From Nocardia jiangxiensis NBRC 101359 (GTDB lineage: Bacteria; Actinomycetota; Actinomycetes; Mycobacteriales; Mycobacteriaceae): a DNA stretch of 64,000 nt. Positions 8,705-17,181 of this stretch are shown in pieces. The DNA lies in assembly GCF_000308615.1 (NCBI RefSeq), contig NZ_BAGB01000041.1, positions 682,001 to 746,000 on the forward strand, read 5' to 3'. A program made the position numbers and the translations under genes. The notes under the pieces are model-generated. The model made no database searches. It was not told the origin of the DNA and saw nothing but the letters and a program-made list of their open reading frames with translations. Positions within the stretch are counted from its first letter, which is position 1. Every line of letters begins with the position of its first letter.

Positions 8705-9262
8705 ATGATCAGGCGAGGTGTTGTCTCGGCCGTGCTGGCCACTGGGGCCGCCGTTCTCGTGCTCGCTGGATGCTCGCCGTCGGGCGGGTCTACGTCGAGC
8801 AGTAGCTCCGCGACAACAACGGCCGTGACGGTGCCGACAGGATTCGACCCCTGCAATGACATCCCGCAGAGCATCCTGGAGTCGGAAGGCCAAACGAACA
8901 AGCACGTCGACAACAGTCAGTCGAATGCTGGCAAGACTCTATGGCAAGGCTGCACCTGGGCAGATGCCGACGGGTACGCATCTACGATTCAGATGACCAA
9001 TATCACCCTTCAGATGGTGCGCGATAAACATTTCCCGGAGACTCAAGCGTTCACCATAAACGGGCGCAATGCGATCTCCAGCCGACAGGTCGACAACGCA
9101 GATCCCACCGCTTGCACCGTTGATGTCGAAGTTAAAGGCGGTAGTCTCGAGTTCAATCTGACCAATCCTTCGTACGCACCGAAAACGGGTAAACAAGATA
9201 CTTGTCAGCTGGCCCGCAGTCTAGCACAGAAGGTTGTGTCGGTCGTACCCGCCGCAATTTAG
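8705..9262 (+). CDS. DUF3558 lipoprotein, copy 2
   Basis: 185 residues, start chosen at the ATG after GAAAGGACC. The lipobox is VLAGC. The mature protein aligns along its length with copy 1, sharing GFDPC, DIPQSIL, NAGKTLW, GCTWAD, VRDKHFP and CQLARSLAQKVVSVVP, so the two are tandem duplicates. It is followed 30 bp later by a WXG-like gene, which suggests it belongs to the same type VII satellite locus. Role unknown. Confidence 0.87.
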   Translation: MIRRGVVSAVLATGAAVLVLAGCSPSGGSTSSSSSATTTAVTVPTGFDPCNDIPQSILESEGQTNKHVDNSQSNAGKTLWQGCTWADADGYASTIQMTNITLQMVRDKHFPETQAFTINGRNAISSRQVDNADPTACTVDVEVKGGSLEFNLTNPSYAPKTGKQDTCQLARSLAQKVVSVVPAAI

Positions 9263-9292
9263 CATGAAACGGAAAAGTAGGGAGGGGTAAGC

Positions 9293-9805
9293 ATGGCTGA
9301 CGATGGAGACCAGAGGCCGCTCACGGGTCTGATAAATGCAGCCAAGGCTGGGAATCTCAGCGTTCGAATGGATCTTGACAAGTTCGTCTATCTGGATCGT
9401 GACTGCACATTCTTCAAGAACCAGATTCAGCAGATTCAACGAACGATGCAGGATGTGTCACGGCAATCACACTGGGGCGTGGGCGAGGACCATGTACCAA
9501 ACGGTGGCCGTGATCTCGTGTCCGCTAAAACAATGGTCGAACGCTGGAGGTCCAAAGCTGCGGGCGCAAAAGACGGCAACAGTGTTCATACCATTCTCGA
9601 CTCCCACTGGCAGACAGTTGACGATTTCCAGACCCTCTTCCGTACGATCCGAGAACAGATAACTGCCCATGATCAGGCACAGGCAGCGAAATACAAACAA
9701 CTCGAAGCGAGCCTGCCGCAACAGGCTCCCGCGCCGGAGCGCTTGGCTACGATCACCCAGGCGCTTCCGGGCGCGATCCCTCAACTCTTCCAAAATGTGA
9801 AGTGA
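9293..9805 (+). CDS. Helical WXG-like protein of unknown function
   Basis: 170 residues, preceded by GGGAGGGG. Predicted to be mostly alpha-helical, with SHWGVGED near residue 60 and a second helical half rich in Gln and Ala. Size, position between a DUF3558 lipoprotein and a PPE-like gene, and the seven-base gap to the next start all suggest a type VII substrate or partner. I see no classical WXG motif, so the family is inferred from context only. Confidence 0.6.
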   Translation: MADDGDQRPLTGLINAAKAGNLSVRMDLDKFVYLDRDCTFFKNQIQQIQRTMQDVSRQSHWGVGEDHVPNGGRDLVSAKTMVERWRSKAAGAKDGNSVHTILDSHWQTVDDFQTLFRTIREQITAHDQAQAAKYKQLEASLPQQAPAPERLATITQALPGAIPQLFQNVK

Positions 9806-9811
9806 GTTGAT

Positions 9812-10990
9812 ATGACAGCTCAGAGTGAGCCTTCCCGAATCCCGAACGGCGGCGAGAATGTCCTCGCCTGGAGCCGCCAGGATATTCAAGATGCCTTCGA
9901 GCACCTAGACACCACTGATGCTCAGAATCAGGCACTGAAGTACGCGACCGCCGCCAGTGAGTGGGATCAGGGCCTGGAGACCTTCAAACGCTCGGTCGGC
10001 GCATCCATCTCCGAGGCCTGGGAGGGCGCGTCCGCGGAGGCTGCCAAGAAGGCGATCACCGAATACACCACCGACGCAGCGAATCTCACCGATCTGCTGT
10101 CCGGGATCGGCAAGGACATCAGTGCCGCCGCGAATGCCGTGGTCCAGACGAAGAACGGGATCAAACCCGCGGCGCAGCACTCGTGGACGACGAATATCCC
10201 GTACTTCGGACGTGCACAGGCTCGTAGTGAGGAGCACACTCGCACGCAGAACGAGGCCGATACGCGCGATGCGATGCTGCAGCACTACGTCACCGAATTC
10301 CGTAGGACGGACAGCTCCGTCCCGGTGCTTCCGGCGAGTTTGAATCCGACCAAGAAGGACGACAGCGCGCCGAAGGTCACCGGTCCGGGGACCACTGCCC
10401 CGACGACGAGCTCCGGGCCCGACAGCGCGGATTCGAACGACAAGAATTCGAACGACAAGAACAGCAAGGATTCCACCGACCAGTCGGACCAGTCGAACGA
10501 TCAGAATCAGTCGACGAATCCGAACAGCAATACCGATGGTTCGTCCCAGTCGAAGGACAAGAACGACTCGACGTCGACGAGCCCGTCCTCGACCGACAGC
10601 AGCGCCACGACTCCCAGCAGTGTGTCGCCCAGTTCCTACAACTCCAGTGGCACAGGCGGTTACAGCGGGACCGGCGGTGACACCGACGGTACGTCCGGGG
10701 GTGGTGCGGGCCGCAGCGTGCCGGGTACGAGTAGCCCGAACGCGAGCCAGACCGCTGCTGCCGCCGCGAGTACCCGCGCGGGCACCTCGACATCCGGTCT
10801 CGGTGGAATGGGCGGCGCCGGCAAGGGCAAGGGCGAGCAGGACGAGGATCGCACGCACACCACGCCCGATTATCTGATCAACGCGGAGAATGCCGAGGAA
10901 CTCATCGGCGAACTCACCCGCACGATTCCCGGCGGAGTCATCGGCGGCGATTTCGACAGCAACAGGACTCCGCAGCCGCCTCCGGCGTAG
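9812..10990 (+). CDS. PPE/WXG-like type VII substrate with long disordered tail
   Basis: 392 residues. Residues about 20-170 are helical and carry a WEG turn (SEAWEGASAEAAKKA), as in PPE and WXG proteins. Residues about 180-335 are low-complexity, rich in Ser, Thr, Asp, Asn and Gly with repeated NDKNS and Ser-Ser-Thr blocks. The last 50 residues form a more ordered acidic end (PDYLINAENAEELIGEL). The layout, a secretion domain followed by a flexible stalk, fits a surface-exposed or secreted protein. An EspG-like chaperone gene is next, consistent with a PPE-type client. Confidence 0.7.
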   Translation: MTAQSEPSRIPNGGENVLAWSRQDIQDAFEHLDTTDAQNQALKYATAASEWDQGLETFKRSVGASISEAWEGASAEAAKKAITEYTTDAANLTDLLSGIGKDISAAANAVVQTKNGIKPAAQHSWTTNIPYFGRAQARSEEHTRTQNEADTRDAMLQHYVTEFRRTDSSVPVLPASLNPTKKDDSAPKVTGPGTTAPTTSSGPDSADSNDKNSNDKNSKDSTDQSDQSNDQNQSTNPNSNTDGSSQSKDKNDSTSTSPSSTDSSATTPSSVSPSSYNSSGTGGYSGTGGDTDGTSGGGAGRSVPGTSSPNASQTAAAAASTRAGTSTSGLGGMGGAGKGKGEQDEDRTHTTPDYLINAENAEELIGELTRTIPGGVIGGDFDSNRTPQPPPA

Positions 10991-11051
10991 CGGATCGAAC
11001 CCGTATGGGGACAACAGGTTTGGTGTGGCGGCGGCAACGCCGGGATGATCG

Positions 11052-11819
11052 ATGGGAACGCGTATGACGCAGTGGGCTTGGGAGCCGGACGATTTCGCGG
11101 CGCTGTGGTTCAGCGACGCCAACGACAGGATTCCGGGTCTGCTGCGGTTCACCAGCCGATTCGCCTACAACGATGAGTTCGAACTGCATCGGCCGGCCGT
11201 GCGCGGGCGGTACGACGCCGATGAGCTCGAACAGATCGACCTGGCGTTGCACACCGTCACGACCTCCGACATGCGGATCGAAATCCTTGGCAGCACAACG
11301 AAATACCCGGGCAGCACCGGCGCGGCGCGAACCTACCGAATCATCGGCGCACGCAACCTGCACCACGGGACCGTGCTGTATCAGATCACCGAGGGTGAGG
11401 TGGACGGCCGAATCCGCGCGCACTCGTGCCGCCCCGAACAGCTCGGCGCTCGTCTGGTCGCCACGATCCCGGCCCGCGAACCGGGCCGCGCACAGCCGAT
11501 CACCGTGCACCCGAGAGATATTCGCGACAATCACCAGTCCGCGACCGGCACCACGCCCGCCGAGCGCTACCGGCGGCTGCTCGCCCGGCCCGTCGACGGA
11601 AACGGTACGGCCGCACTTCTACTGGGTCCGATCCACGCCTACCCCGATCCGGTGCAGGAGATCATGTGGTGCGATTTCGACGACGGCCGGTACCTGCAAG
11701 TCCGTGGCGAGCACATCAGCATCCGTCCTGCCGTCGCGAAGGATCTGTCCGCGCGCTTCGGCGCCTGGTTCGAGAACGCCGTGCAACGTCAGCGCGAGGA
11801 GCAATACGAGCGCTGGTAG
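11052..11819 (+). CDS. EspG-family ESX secretion-associated chaperone
   Basis: 255 residues. The protein resembles EspG throughout: an N-terminal WEPDDFAALW segment, central beta strands and a C-terminal LSARFGAWFENAVQRQ helix. EspG proteins bind PE/PPE-type substrates in the cytosol and keep them soluble for type VII export. It lies just downstream of a PPE-like gene, its probable client. A second ATG four codons in is an alternative start. No EccC, EccD or MycP gene is in the window, so export must depend on an ESX system elsewhere. Confidence 0.8.
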   Translation: MGTRMTQWAWEPDDFAALWFSDANDRIPGLLRFTSRFAYNDEFELHRPAVRGRYDADELEQIDLALHTVTTSDMRIEILGSTTKYPGSTGAARTYRIIGARNLHHGTVLYQITEGEVDGRIRAHSCRPEQLGARLVATIPAREPGRAQPITVHPRDIRDNHQSATGTTPAERYRRLLARPVDGNGTAALLLGPIHAYPDPVQEIMWCDFDDGRYLQVRGEHISIRPAVAKDLSARFGAWFENAVQRQREEQYERW

Positions 11820-11957
11820 CCCTCGCACCGCCGCCGAAGCCATTGCACTCCGGATATCGCAACGCTCGGGCCACCAATCGAAAATCCACCCGCGGGTGGA
11901 GTGAGATCGGCTGCCGGGTGGTGTCCGGACCCACCCCGACGCGCGCATTCTCGAAGC

Positions 11958-12572
11958 ATGACAATTGTGGATGCGCTGGCCACAGCGGCCGGTTGGAGTA
12001 TCGATATCGTCGGACTGGTGTGGCTGGGGACCGCGGTGTGGTTCGCCGCGGCGCGGCCGACCGGGCTGCGGGGGAAGATCTGGCATTTCTTGCGGACGTT
12101 ACTGCCCGAGCCGTGGATGATCGCCGGGATCGTCGCGCTCAGCGTCGTGATTCACCTACTGCCCCGAGATGTCTGGGATCCGATCACTTGGAAGGCTGCG
12201 ATCCTGAAGGGAGCCGGTTCGATCCTGATCATTGCCTCGGCGGTGCTGATGGTGTGGGCGCGACTGGCCCTGGGCACGATGTGGGCGGGGCGGCCGATGA
12301 TCCAGCAGGACCATCAACTGCGCACCGGCGGGCCCTACCAATTGGTGCGGCATCCGATCTACACCGGACTGCTCGGGCTCATGATCGGTCTGACGCTGGT
12401 GGCCGGATTCGGGTCCTCGATCGTGCTGCTCGTCTTCGTCACCGTCTGGCTGTTGCGCCGGGTACGCGTGGAGGACCACATGCTGATCGATACGTTCGGC
12501 GACGATTACCGCAGCTACCGGCAGCGCGTGCCGGCACTGGTGCCGTTCGCCGGGCCGCTGATCCGGGTCTGA
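11958..12572 (+). CDS. Isoprenylcysteine carboxyl methyltransferase-like membrane protein
   Basis: 204 residues with about five hydrophobic segments. The C-terminal half has the ICMT/PEMT pattern: GPYQLVRHPIYTGLLG, a glutamate-bearing loop (RVRVEDHML) and FGDDYRSYRQRVPALVPF. In this superfamily these parts bind SAM in the membrane. Bacterial members methylate small molecules or have unknown substrates. Start chosen at ATG 11958, where a hydrophobic N terminus begins. It stands between the type VII locus and the iron genes with no sign of co-transcription. Confidence 0.8.
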   Translation: MTIVDALATAAGWSIDIVGLVWLGTAVWFAAARPTGLRGKIWHFLRTLLPEPWMIAGIVALSVVIHLLPRDVWDPITWKAAILKGAGSILIIASAVLMVWARLALGTMWAGRPMIQQDHQLRTGGPYQLVRHPIYTGLLGLMIGLTLVAGFGSSIVLLVFVTVWLLRRVRVEDHMLIDTFGDDYRSYRQRVPALVPFAGPLIRV

Positions 12573-12626
12573 GCGGGAATCGATCGGTCCGAGACGGTTC
12601 TCCAGCGCGGGAATCCGTGCTATACA

Positions 12627-12664
12627 TAAGGCGAGGCTAACCTCCTCAGGCGAGGCTAACCTCG
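12627..12664 (+). promoter_or_regulatory. Two abutting DtxR/IdeR-like iron boxes upstream of bfd
   Basis: Two 19-bp elements lie head to tail at 12627-12645 and 12646-12664, both containing AGGCGAGGCTAACCTC. Each is an imperfect palindrome around GGCTAACC and resembles the known IdeR consensus (TTAGGTTAGGCTAACCTAA). The start of bfd lies 35 bases further on. Two adjacent boxes suggest cooperative dimer binding. Confidence 0.7.
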
Positions 12665-12698
12665 CCGAGAACCGCCCTACCGCACCGCGAGGCCGACC

Positions 12699-12899
12699 GT
12701 GTACATCTGCATCTGTAACGCCGTGTCAGAGTCCGACGTGCACAGCTGCGTGCAGGCAGGTGCATGCACTACCAGGCAGGTCAAGAACGCCTGCGGCTGG
12801 AAGCCCGGCTGCGGCAGCTGCACCCGACGCCTCAGCGAAGTCTTCGGCCAAGCCATGGCAGCCTCGGCGAACGCCTCCTCGGACACTTCGGCGGCCTGA
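12699..12899 (+). CDS. bfd: Bacterioferritin-associated ferredoxin, [2Fe-2S]
   Basis: 66 residues from a GTG start. Cysteines C4, C6, C38 and C41 sit exactly where Bfd proteins ligate their [2Fe-2S] cluster (CxC near the start, then CGWKPGCGSC). Bfd delivers electrons to bacterioferritin so that stored ferric iron can be reduced and released. The gene for bacterioferritin follows 146 bp downstream on the same strand, and iron boxes precede both. Expression is probably iron-responsive. Confidence 0.92.
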   Translation: MYICICNAVSESDVHSCVQAGACTTRQVKNACGWKPGCGSCTRRLSEVFGQAMAASANASSDTSAA

Positions 12900-12942
12900 C
12901 TTTCCCAGTCCGCCGCACGCCGAAAAACAACTGAAAATTTGC

Positions 12943-12961
12943 TGAGGTGAGCCTAGCCACA
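12943..12961 (+). promoter_or_regulatory. Candidate IdeR-like box upstream of bfr
   Basis: TGAGGTGAGCCTAGCCACA matches the IdeR consensus at about 13 of 19 positions by eye and lies about 85 bp before the bfr start. IdeR activates bacterioferritin genes in mycobacteria, so a site at this distance could act positively. The match is weaker than that of the bfd boxes. Confidence 0.5.
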
Positions 12962-13045
12962 ATGAGGTGTGGCTGACCTTTATTCTGCTACAATACAGGG
13001 CCCCGGTGTTCAGGGCGCCGGTTCCCATGTGTCACTATCGCTTTC

Positions 13046-13528
13046 ATGGAAGGCGACAAGGATATTATCGCGTTGCTCAACGAGCAGCTCACCGCCGAAT
13101 TGACGGCGATCAACCAGTACTTCCTGCACGCCAAGATGCAGGAGAACTGGGGTCTCACCAAGCTCGCCAAGCACACCCGTTACGAGTCCATCGACGAGAT
13201 GAAGCATGCGGAGATCCTCACCGACCGCATCCTGTTCCTCGAGGGACTCCCCAACTATCAGAAGCTCAATGTGCTGCGGATCGGCCAGACGGTCTCCGAA
13301 CAGCTCGAAGCCGACCTCGCCGTCGAGATGGAAGCGGTGAACCGGCTGCGACCGGGCATCGAACTGATGCGTTCACGCGGTGACGTCACCTCCGCCCGGA
13401 TCTTCGAAAAGATCCTCGAGGACGAGGAAGAGCACGTCGACTACCTCGAGACCGAACTCGAACTGCTCGCGAAACTCGGTGAGCCGCTGTACCTTCAGCG
13501 CTTCACCGAAACCCCCGAAGACGATTGA
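13046..13528 (+). CDS. bfr: Bacterioferritin
   Basis: 160 residues, the standard length. The ferroxidase ligands of the family are present: E18 in TAELTAINQYF, E51 and H54 in IDEMKHAEIL, and the ILEDEEEHVDYLETEL helix with the second Glu/His set. M52 (in DEMKH) is the residue that binds heme between subunits. Bfr forms a 24-subunit shell that oxidises Fe(II) and stores it as mineral. The adjacent bfd supplies the reductase partner for release. Confidence 0.96.
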   Translation: MEGDKDIIALLNEQLTAELTAINQYFLHAKMQENWGLTKLAKHTRYESIDEMKHAEILTDRILFLEGLPNYQKLNVLRIGQTVSEQLEADLAVEMEAVNRLRPGIELMRSRGDVTSARIFEKILEDEEEHVDYLETELELLAKLGEPLYLQRFTETPEDD

Positions 13529-13534
13529 TCCAGC

Positions 13535-13574
13535 TCGCACCCGTCCGGTTGCGAACGCGACCGGACGGGTGCGA
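13535..13574. terminator. Strong bidirectional hairpin between bfr and helicase
   Basis: A perfect 15-bp inverted repeat, TCGCACCCGTCCGGT and ACCGGACGGGTGCGA, with a 10-base loop. It starts 7 bases after the bfr stop and ends 5 bases before the stop of the convergent helicase gene, so it can terminate both transcripts. Confidence 0.88.
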
Positions 13575-13579
13575 CGGGC

Positions 13580-15322
13580 CTACATCCGCCGCAACGCCGT
13601 GATGCGCTCCGAGAGCTGATCGACCGTGGCCAGCGCCGTGGGCGGCCCACCGCATTCCCGGCGCAACTCACCGTGAATCACACCGTGCGGTTTACCGGTG
13701 CGGTGATGATGCATCGCGACCAGGCTGTTCAGCTCGCGGCGCAATTCTCCCAGCTTGTCCGCTGTCGCAACACGTTCCGCAGCCGCCGAGACACTCGGCC
13801 CCTCCTCGGTCATCGTGGCCGCCGCACTGCGCTCCTGAATCTGGCGAGTCTGCCGATCGCGCAACAGCGCGCGCATCTGATCGGCATCGAGCAGGCCCGG
13901 AATGCCGAGATAGTCGGCCTCCTCGTCACTGCCGGAGAACGTCGCCGTACCGAACGAATCACCGTCGTAGATAACCTGATCCAGTTCGGCGTCCGCGGCC
14001 AGCGCGACGAACTTCTTCTCCTCGTCGCCGGGCTCGTCCTCCTGCTTGTTGGCCTCGATCAGCAGCTCGTCGTCCAGGGCGTTCTTCTCACGATGCGGTT
14101 TGCCGATCACGTGATCGCGCTGCACCTCGAGCTGCGCGGCCAGATCCAACAGCACCGGCACCGACGGCAGGAACACACTCGCGGTCTCCCCGGGACGCCG
14201 GGCACGCACGAAACGACCGATCGCCTGCGCGAAATACAGCGGCGTGGAAGCGCTGGTCGCATAGACGCCGACCGCCAGCCGCGGGACGTCCACGCCCTCG
14301 GACACCATGCGCACCGCCACCATCCACGGATCGGTGCTGCGGGCGAACGTATCGATCCGATCCGAAGAACCCGGATCATCGGACAACACCACCGCAGGCT
14401 TACTGCCCGAAATGTGTTCCAGCAGATCGGCGTAATCGCGCGCCTTCTCCTGATCGGTGGCGATCACCAGACCGCCCGCGTCCGCCATACCCGTGGCGCG
14501 CAGCTGCCGCAGCCGGGTGTCGGCGGCGATCAACACCTTCGACATCCAGTCACCGGCGGGATCGAGTGCGGTACGCCACGCGCGCGCGGTCTGCTCGGCG
14601 CTGAGCGGCTCACCCAGACGCGCCGAATACTCCTCGCCCGCGCTGTCGCGCCAATGCGCCTCACCCGAATAGGCCAGGAACACCACGGGCCGCACGACAC
14701 CATCGGCCAGGGCCTCGGAGTATCCGTAACTGTGATCGGCGCGCGAACGCGGGAAGCCGGCCTCGTCGGGCTCGTAGGTGACGAACGGGATCTGGCTGTC
14801 GTCGCTGCGGAACGGAGTACCGGTCAAGGCCAGACGGCGCGTCGCGTCACCGAACGCCTCCGCGGTGGCCTCACCCCAGCTCTTGGCATCGCCCGCATGG
14901 TGGATCTCGTCGAGAATCACCAGGGTGCGGCGGTTTTCGGTGCGCACGCGATGTTTGAACGGATGCGAAGCCACCTGGGCGTACGTGACGACCACTCCGT
15001 GATAGTCGCCCGAGGTGCCACCGGTGGAGTTGGAGAAGTTCGAATCCAACGCCAGCCCGGCCCGCGCCGCCGACGCCGCCCACTGATGCTTCAGATGTTC
15101 GGTAGGTGCGACCACCGTCACCTGATCGACGGTGCGATCGGCCAGCAGCTCGGACGCCACTCGCAGGGCGAACGTCGTCTTGCCTGCTCCCGGCGTCGCA
15201 ACCGCGAGAAAATCACGTGGTTTGGTAGTCAAATACCTGGTCAGAGCCCTGCGCTGCCACGCACGTAAAGAACCGCCACCACCCGAAGTCACTCCAGGAA
15301 GAGTACCGACCCCCACCGACAA
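13580..15322 (-). CDS. SF2 DEAD/DEAH-box helicase (actinobacterial, DUF3039-neighbourhood type)
   Basis: 580 residues. RecA domain 1 has a Q-like LRAWQRRAL, Walker A (TPGAGKTTFAL) and a DEIH box (ILDEIHHAGD) followed by LTGTPFRSD (motif III). RecA domain 2 has MVSEGVDVPRLAVGVYAT and QAIGRFVRARRPGE (motif VI). The C-terminal 150 residues are charged and probably coiled-coil. The protein resembles XPB/RecG-like SF2 helicases conserved across actinobacteria next to DUF3039 and DUF3099 genes. Here those genes lie about 6 kb away with others inserted. Role in DNA or RNA transactions is not known. Confidence 0.88.
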   Translation of the reverse strand: MSVGVGTLPGVTSGGGGSLRAWQRRALTRYLTTKPRDFLAVATPGAGKTTFALRVASELLADRTVDQVTVVAPTEHLKHQWAASAARAGLALDSNFSNSTGGTSGDYHGVVVTYAQVASHPFKHRVRTENRRTLVILDEIHHAGDAKSWGEATAEAFGDATRRLALTGTPFRSDDSQIPFVTYEPDEAGFPRSRADHSYGYSEALADGVVRPVVFLAYSGEAHWRDSAGEEYSARLGEPLSAEQTARAWRTALDPAGDWMSKVLIAADTRLRQLRATGMADAGGLVIATDQEKARDYADLLEHISGSKPAVVLSDDPGSSDRIDTFARSTDPWMVAVRMVSEGVDVPRLAVGVYATSASTPLYFAQAIGRFVRARRPGETASVFLPSVPVLLDLAAQLEVQRDHVIGKPHREKNALDDELLIEANKQEDEPGDEEKKFVALAADAELDQVIYDGDSFGTATFSGSDEEADYLGIPGLLDADQMRALLRDRQTRQIQERSAAATMTEEGPSVSAAAERVATADKLGELRRELNSLVAMHHHRTGKPHGVIHGELRRECGGPPTALATVDQLSERITALRRM

Positions 15323-15445
15323 CTACCCAATCCGACACTGTGTCTTCGGCCTCCGCTGCGCTCCGGCGGGGCCGCGGCCCCCCAAGGGCCGATTCTTCCC
15401 TCTCTCCGCTCCCCCGCTTCGCTCCTCCGCTCCACTCAGTCCAGA

Positions 15446-15800
15446 ATCGACCCGGGCCGCGGCCTTTGGAGTTGGCGTTCCCGGGGTGGACGGGCCTGGG
15501 CTGGCGTCGGGCAAACGTTTCTGTGACTCGGTCAGGGCGCTCCGCTGCTTCATCACACCAAAATCGAACCGGGCCGCGGCCTTGGGGTTGGCGTTACCCG
15601 GGGTGGACGGGCCTGGGTTGGCCTCGGGCACGCGCTTCTGCGACTCGGTCGCTACGCTCCGCCTTCTTCGACACACCAGGATCGAACCGGGCCGCTGCCT
15701 CGGAGTCGACCTTGTTCGGGGTGGGCGAAACTGGGGGACTCGGGTTTGCCTGTTCTGCTTCGGTGCTGTGTTCGATTGCCTTTGCTTCGCTGGGGTGGGG
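15446..15800 (-). repeat. 117-bp tandem repeat, two full copies and a decayed third
   Basis: Copies begin at 15446, 15563 and 15681 (periods 117 and 118). Copies 1 and 2 share long blocks such as GGGCCGCGGCCTT, GGGGTGGACGGGCCTGGG and TGACTCGGTC/CGACTCGGTC. Copy 3 keeps only about the first 30 bases well. Read on the minus strand, the first two copies encode a 39-residue repeat with ESQKR, PGPSTPG and PKAAAR. The frame is lost in copy 3 and has no good start. The remaining 15323-15986 gap contains several CGCTCCGCT-type blocks and no gene. Confidence 0.8.
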
Positions 15801-15986
15801 TCGCAGGTGCGGAGTTGGCGTTGCCGGGGTGAGTGAACTGGTGAGTCGAGGAGCTGACGGCGGTCGGCCGCGTGGTCGGCTGTGTCCCTGCGCCGCGGGC
15901 AAAGTTCTGGCCATCGGAGCCGGTGTGGCGTACGACACCGGGAGCGTCGGTGGGTGGTGGGCGCGCATTTCGGACGGCGGTAGGAG

Positions 15987-17117
15987 ATGCTGGTAGGCGA
16001 GATGAATGATCAGAGGGTGCCGCGGACGGACCGTGACCGGCCGAAGTGGGTCGCGTCTGTGGTGCGTGCGGTCGGGCGGTGGCTGATTCTGGTCATCGGG
16101 CGGATCGTGCATGCACTGCTGCGGGCCTGGGCTCTGGTGGCTCGGGTGGTCGTCAAGGCCTGGAACGATTCGATATTCACCAAATCGGCGGCGGCGGCCT
16201 TCTGGCAAATGTTGTCGCTGGCTCCGCTGCTACTGGGGTTGCTGGGCTGTCTCGGCTACGTCGGCGGGTGGTTCGGGCCCGATACGGTGCACATCGTCGA
16301 GAGCAAGATCATCACCTTCAGCCGGAAACTGTTCAGCCCCACCGTGGTCGACGACCTCATCCAACCCACCGTGGGCGATGTCCTGCAACGCGGACGCGGT
16401 GCGGTGGTGTCGATCGGATTCGTGCTGTCGCTGTGGGCCGGATCCTCGGCGATGGCGACGTTCGTGGACGCCATCGTCGAAGCGCACAATCAGCAGGACG
16501 CCCGGAACCCGGTGTGGCAGCGAATTTTCGCGCTACTGCTGTACGTGGGATTCCTGATCGTCTCGGTGTTCGTACTGCCGCTGGTGGCGCTGGGTCCGGT
16601 GCTGATCGGGCGAGTGCTGCCGGAGCCCTGGCGCGACCCCGGACTGCGACTGCTCGACGCGTTCTACTATCCGGGCACCGGGTTGCTGATCATCATCGGG
16701 CTGACCACGCTGTACAAATTCGCGCTGCACCGGTCGCTGCCGTGGCACCGGCTGTTCGGGGGCGCGCTGGTCGCGGGCGCGTTCTTCATGACCGCGAGCA
16801 TCGTCCTGCGGCGCTACCTGTCCTGGGTGGCTCGCAACGGCATCAGCTACGGGGCGTTGTCCACTCCGATCGCGTTCCTGCTGTTCACCTATTTCCTCGC
16901 GTTCGCGGTGATCATCGGCGCAGAATTCAATGCGACCGTGCAGGAGTTCTGGCCCGCCCGCCGGACCCGCTTCGACATCATCCGCCGCTGGCTCTCGTTC
17001 CGCCTGCACCGCACAATCGACCCGACCATCGAACCGCCCGAACGGGACTCGACGACGGACCCGGAACCCGGACCGCGACGTCCGCCCGGGACGAGCCCGC
17101 TACGGATCTCCCCCTGA
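15987..17117 (+). CDS. YihY/BrkB-family inner membrane protein
   Basis: 376 residues with about six hydrophobic segments between residues 70 and 325. The family pattern is present: AAAAFWQMLSLAPLLLG in the first membrane helix, LSLWAGSSAM in the middle, FALHRSLPWHRLFGGALVAG and the final YGALSTPIAFLLFTYFLAFAVIIGAEFNA. YihY proteins are integral membrane proteins of unknown transport or envelope function, once misnamed ribonuclease BN. The C-terminal 50 residues are Pro/Arg-rich. An ATG five codons later (16002) is an alternative start. Confidence 0.88.
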   Translation: MLVGEMNDQRVPRTDRDRPKWVASVVRAVGRWLILVIGRIVHALLRAWALVARVVVKAWNDSIFTKSAAAAFWQMLSLAPLLLGLLGCLGYVGGWFGPDTVHIVESKIITFSRKLFSPTVVDDLIQPTVGDVLQRGRGAVVSIGFVLSLWAGSSAMATFVDAIVEAHNQQDARNPVWQRIFALLLYVGFLIVSVFVLPLVALGPVLIGRVLPEPWRDPGLRLLDAFYYPGTGLLIIIGLTTLYKFALHRSLPWHRLFGGALVAGAFFMTASIVLRRYLSWVARNGISYGALSTPIAFLLFTYFLAFAVIIGAEFNATVQEFWPARRTRFDIIRRWLSFRLHRTIDPTIEPPERDSTTDPEPGPRRPPGTSPLRISP

Positions 17118-17181
17118 GCGGCGCGGTCCGTACACGGAGATCCTCCGGGCCAACGCATTCCGGGCCGGGCGCGATGCCGGG

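Noticed and set aside
9905..11152. Minus-strand frame opposite the PPE-like gene
   Set aside because: Arg/Val/Gly-rich shadow of the Ser/Thr/Asp-rich coding sequence on the other strand; no start signal or domain.
15323..15676. Minus-strand frame encoding a 39-residue repeat
   Set aside because: Follows from the 117-bp DNA repeat; the frame breaks in the third copy and there is no ribosome binding site. Treated as a repeat.
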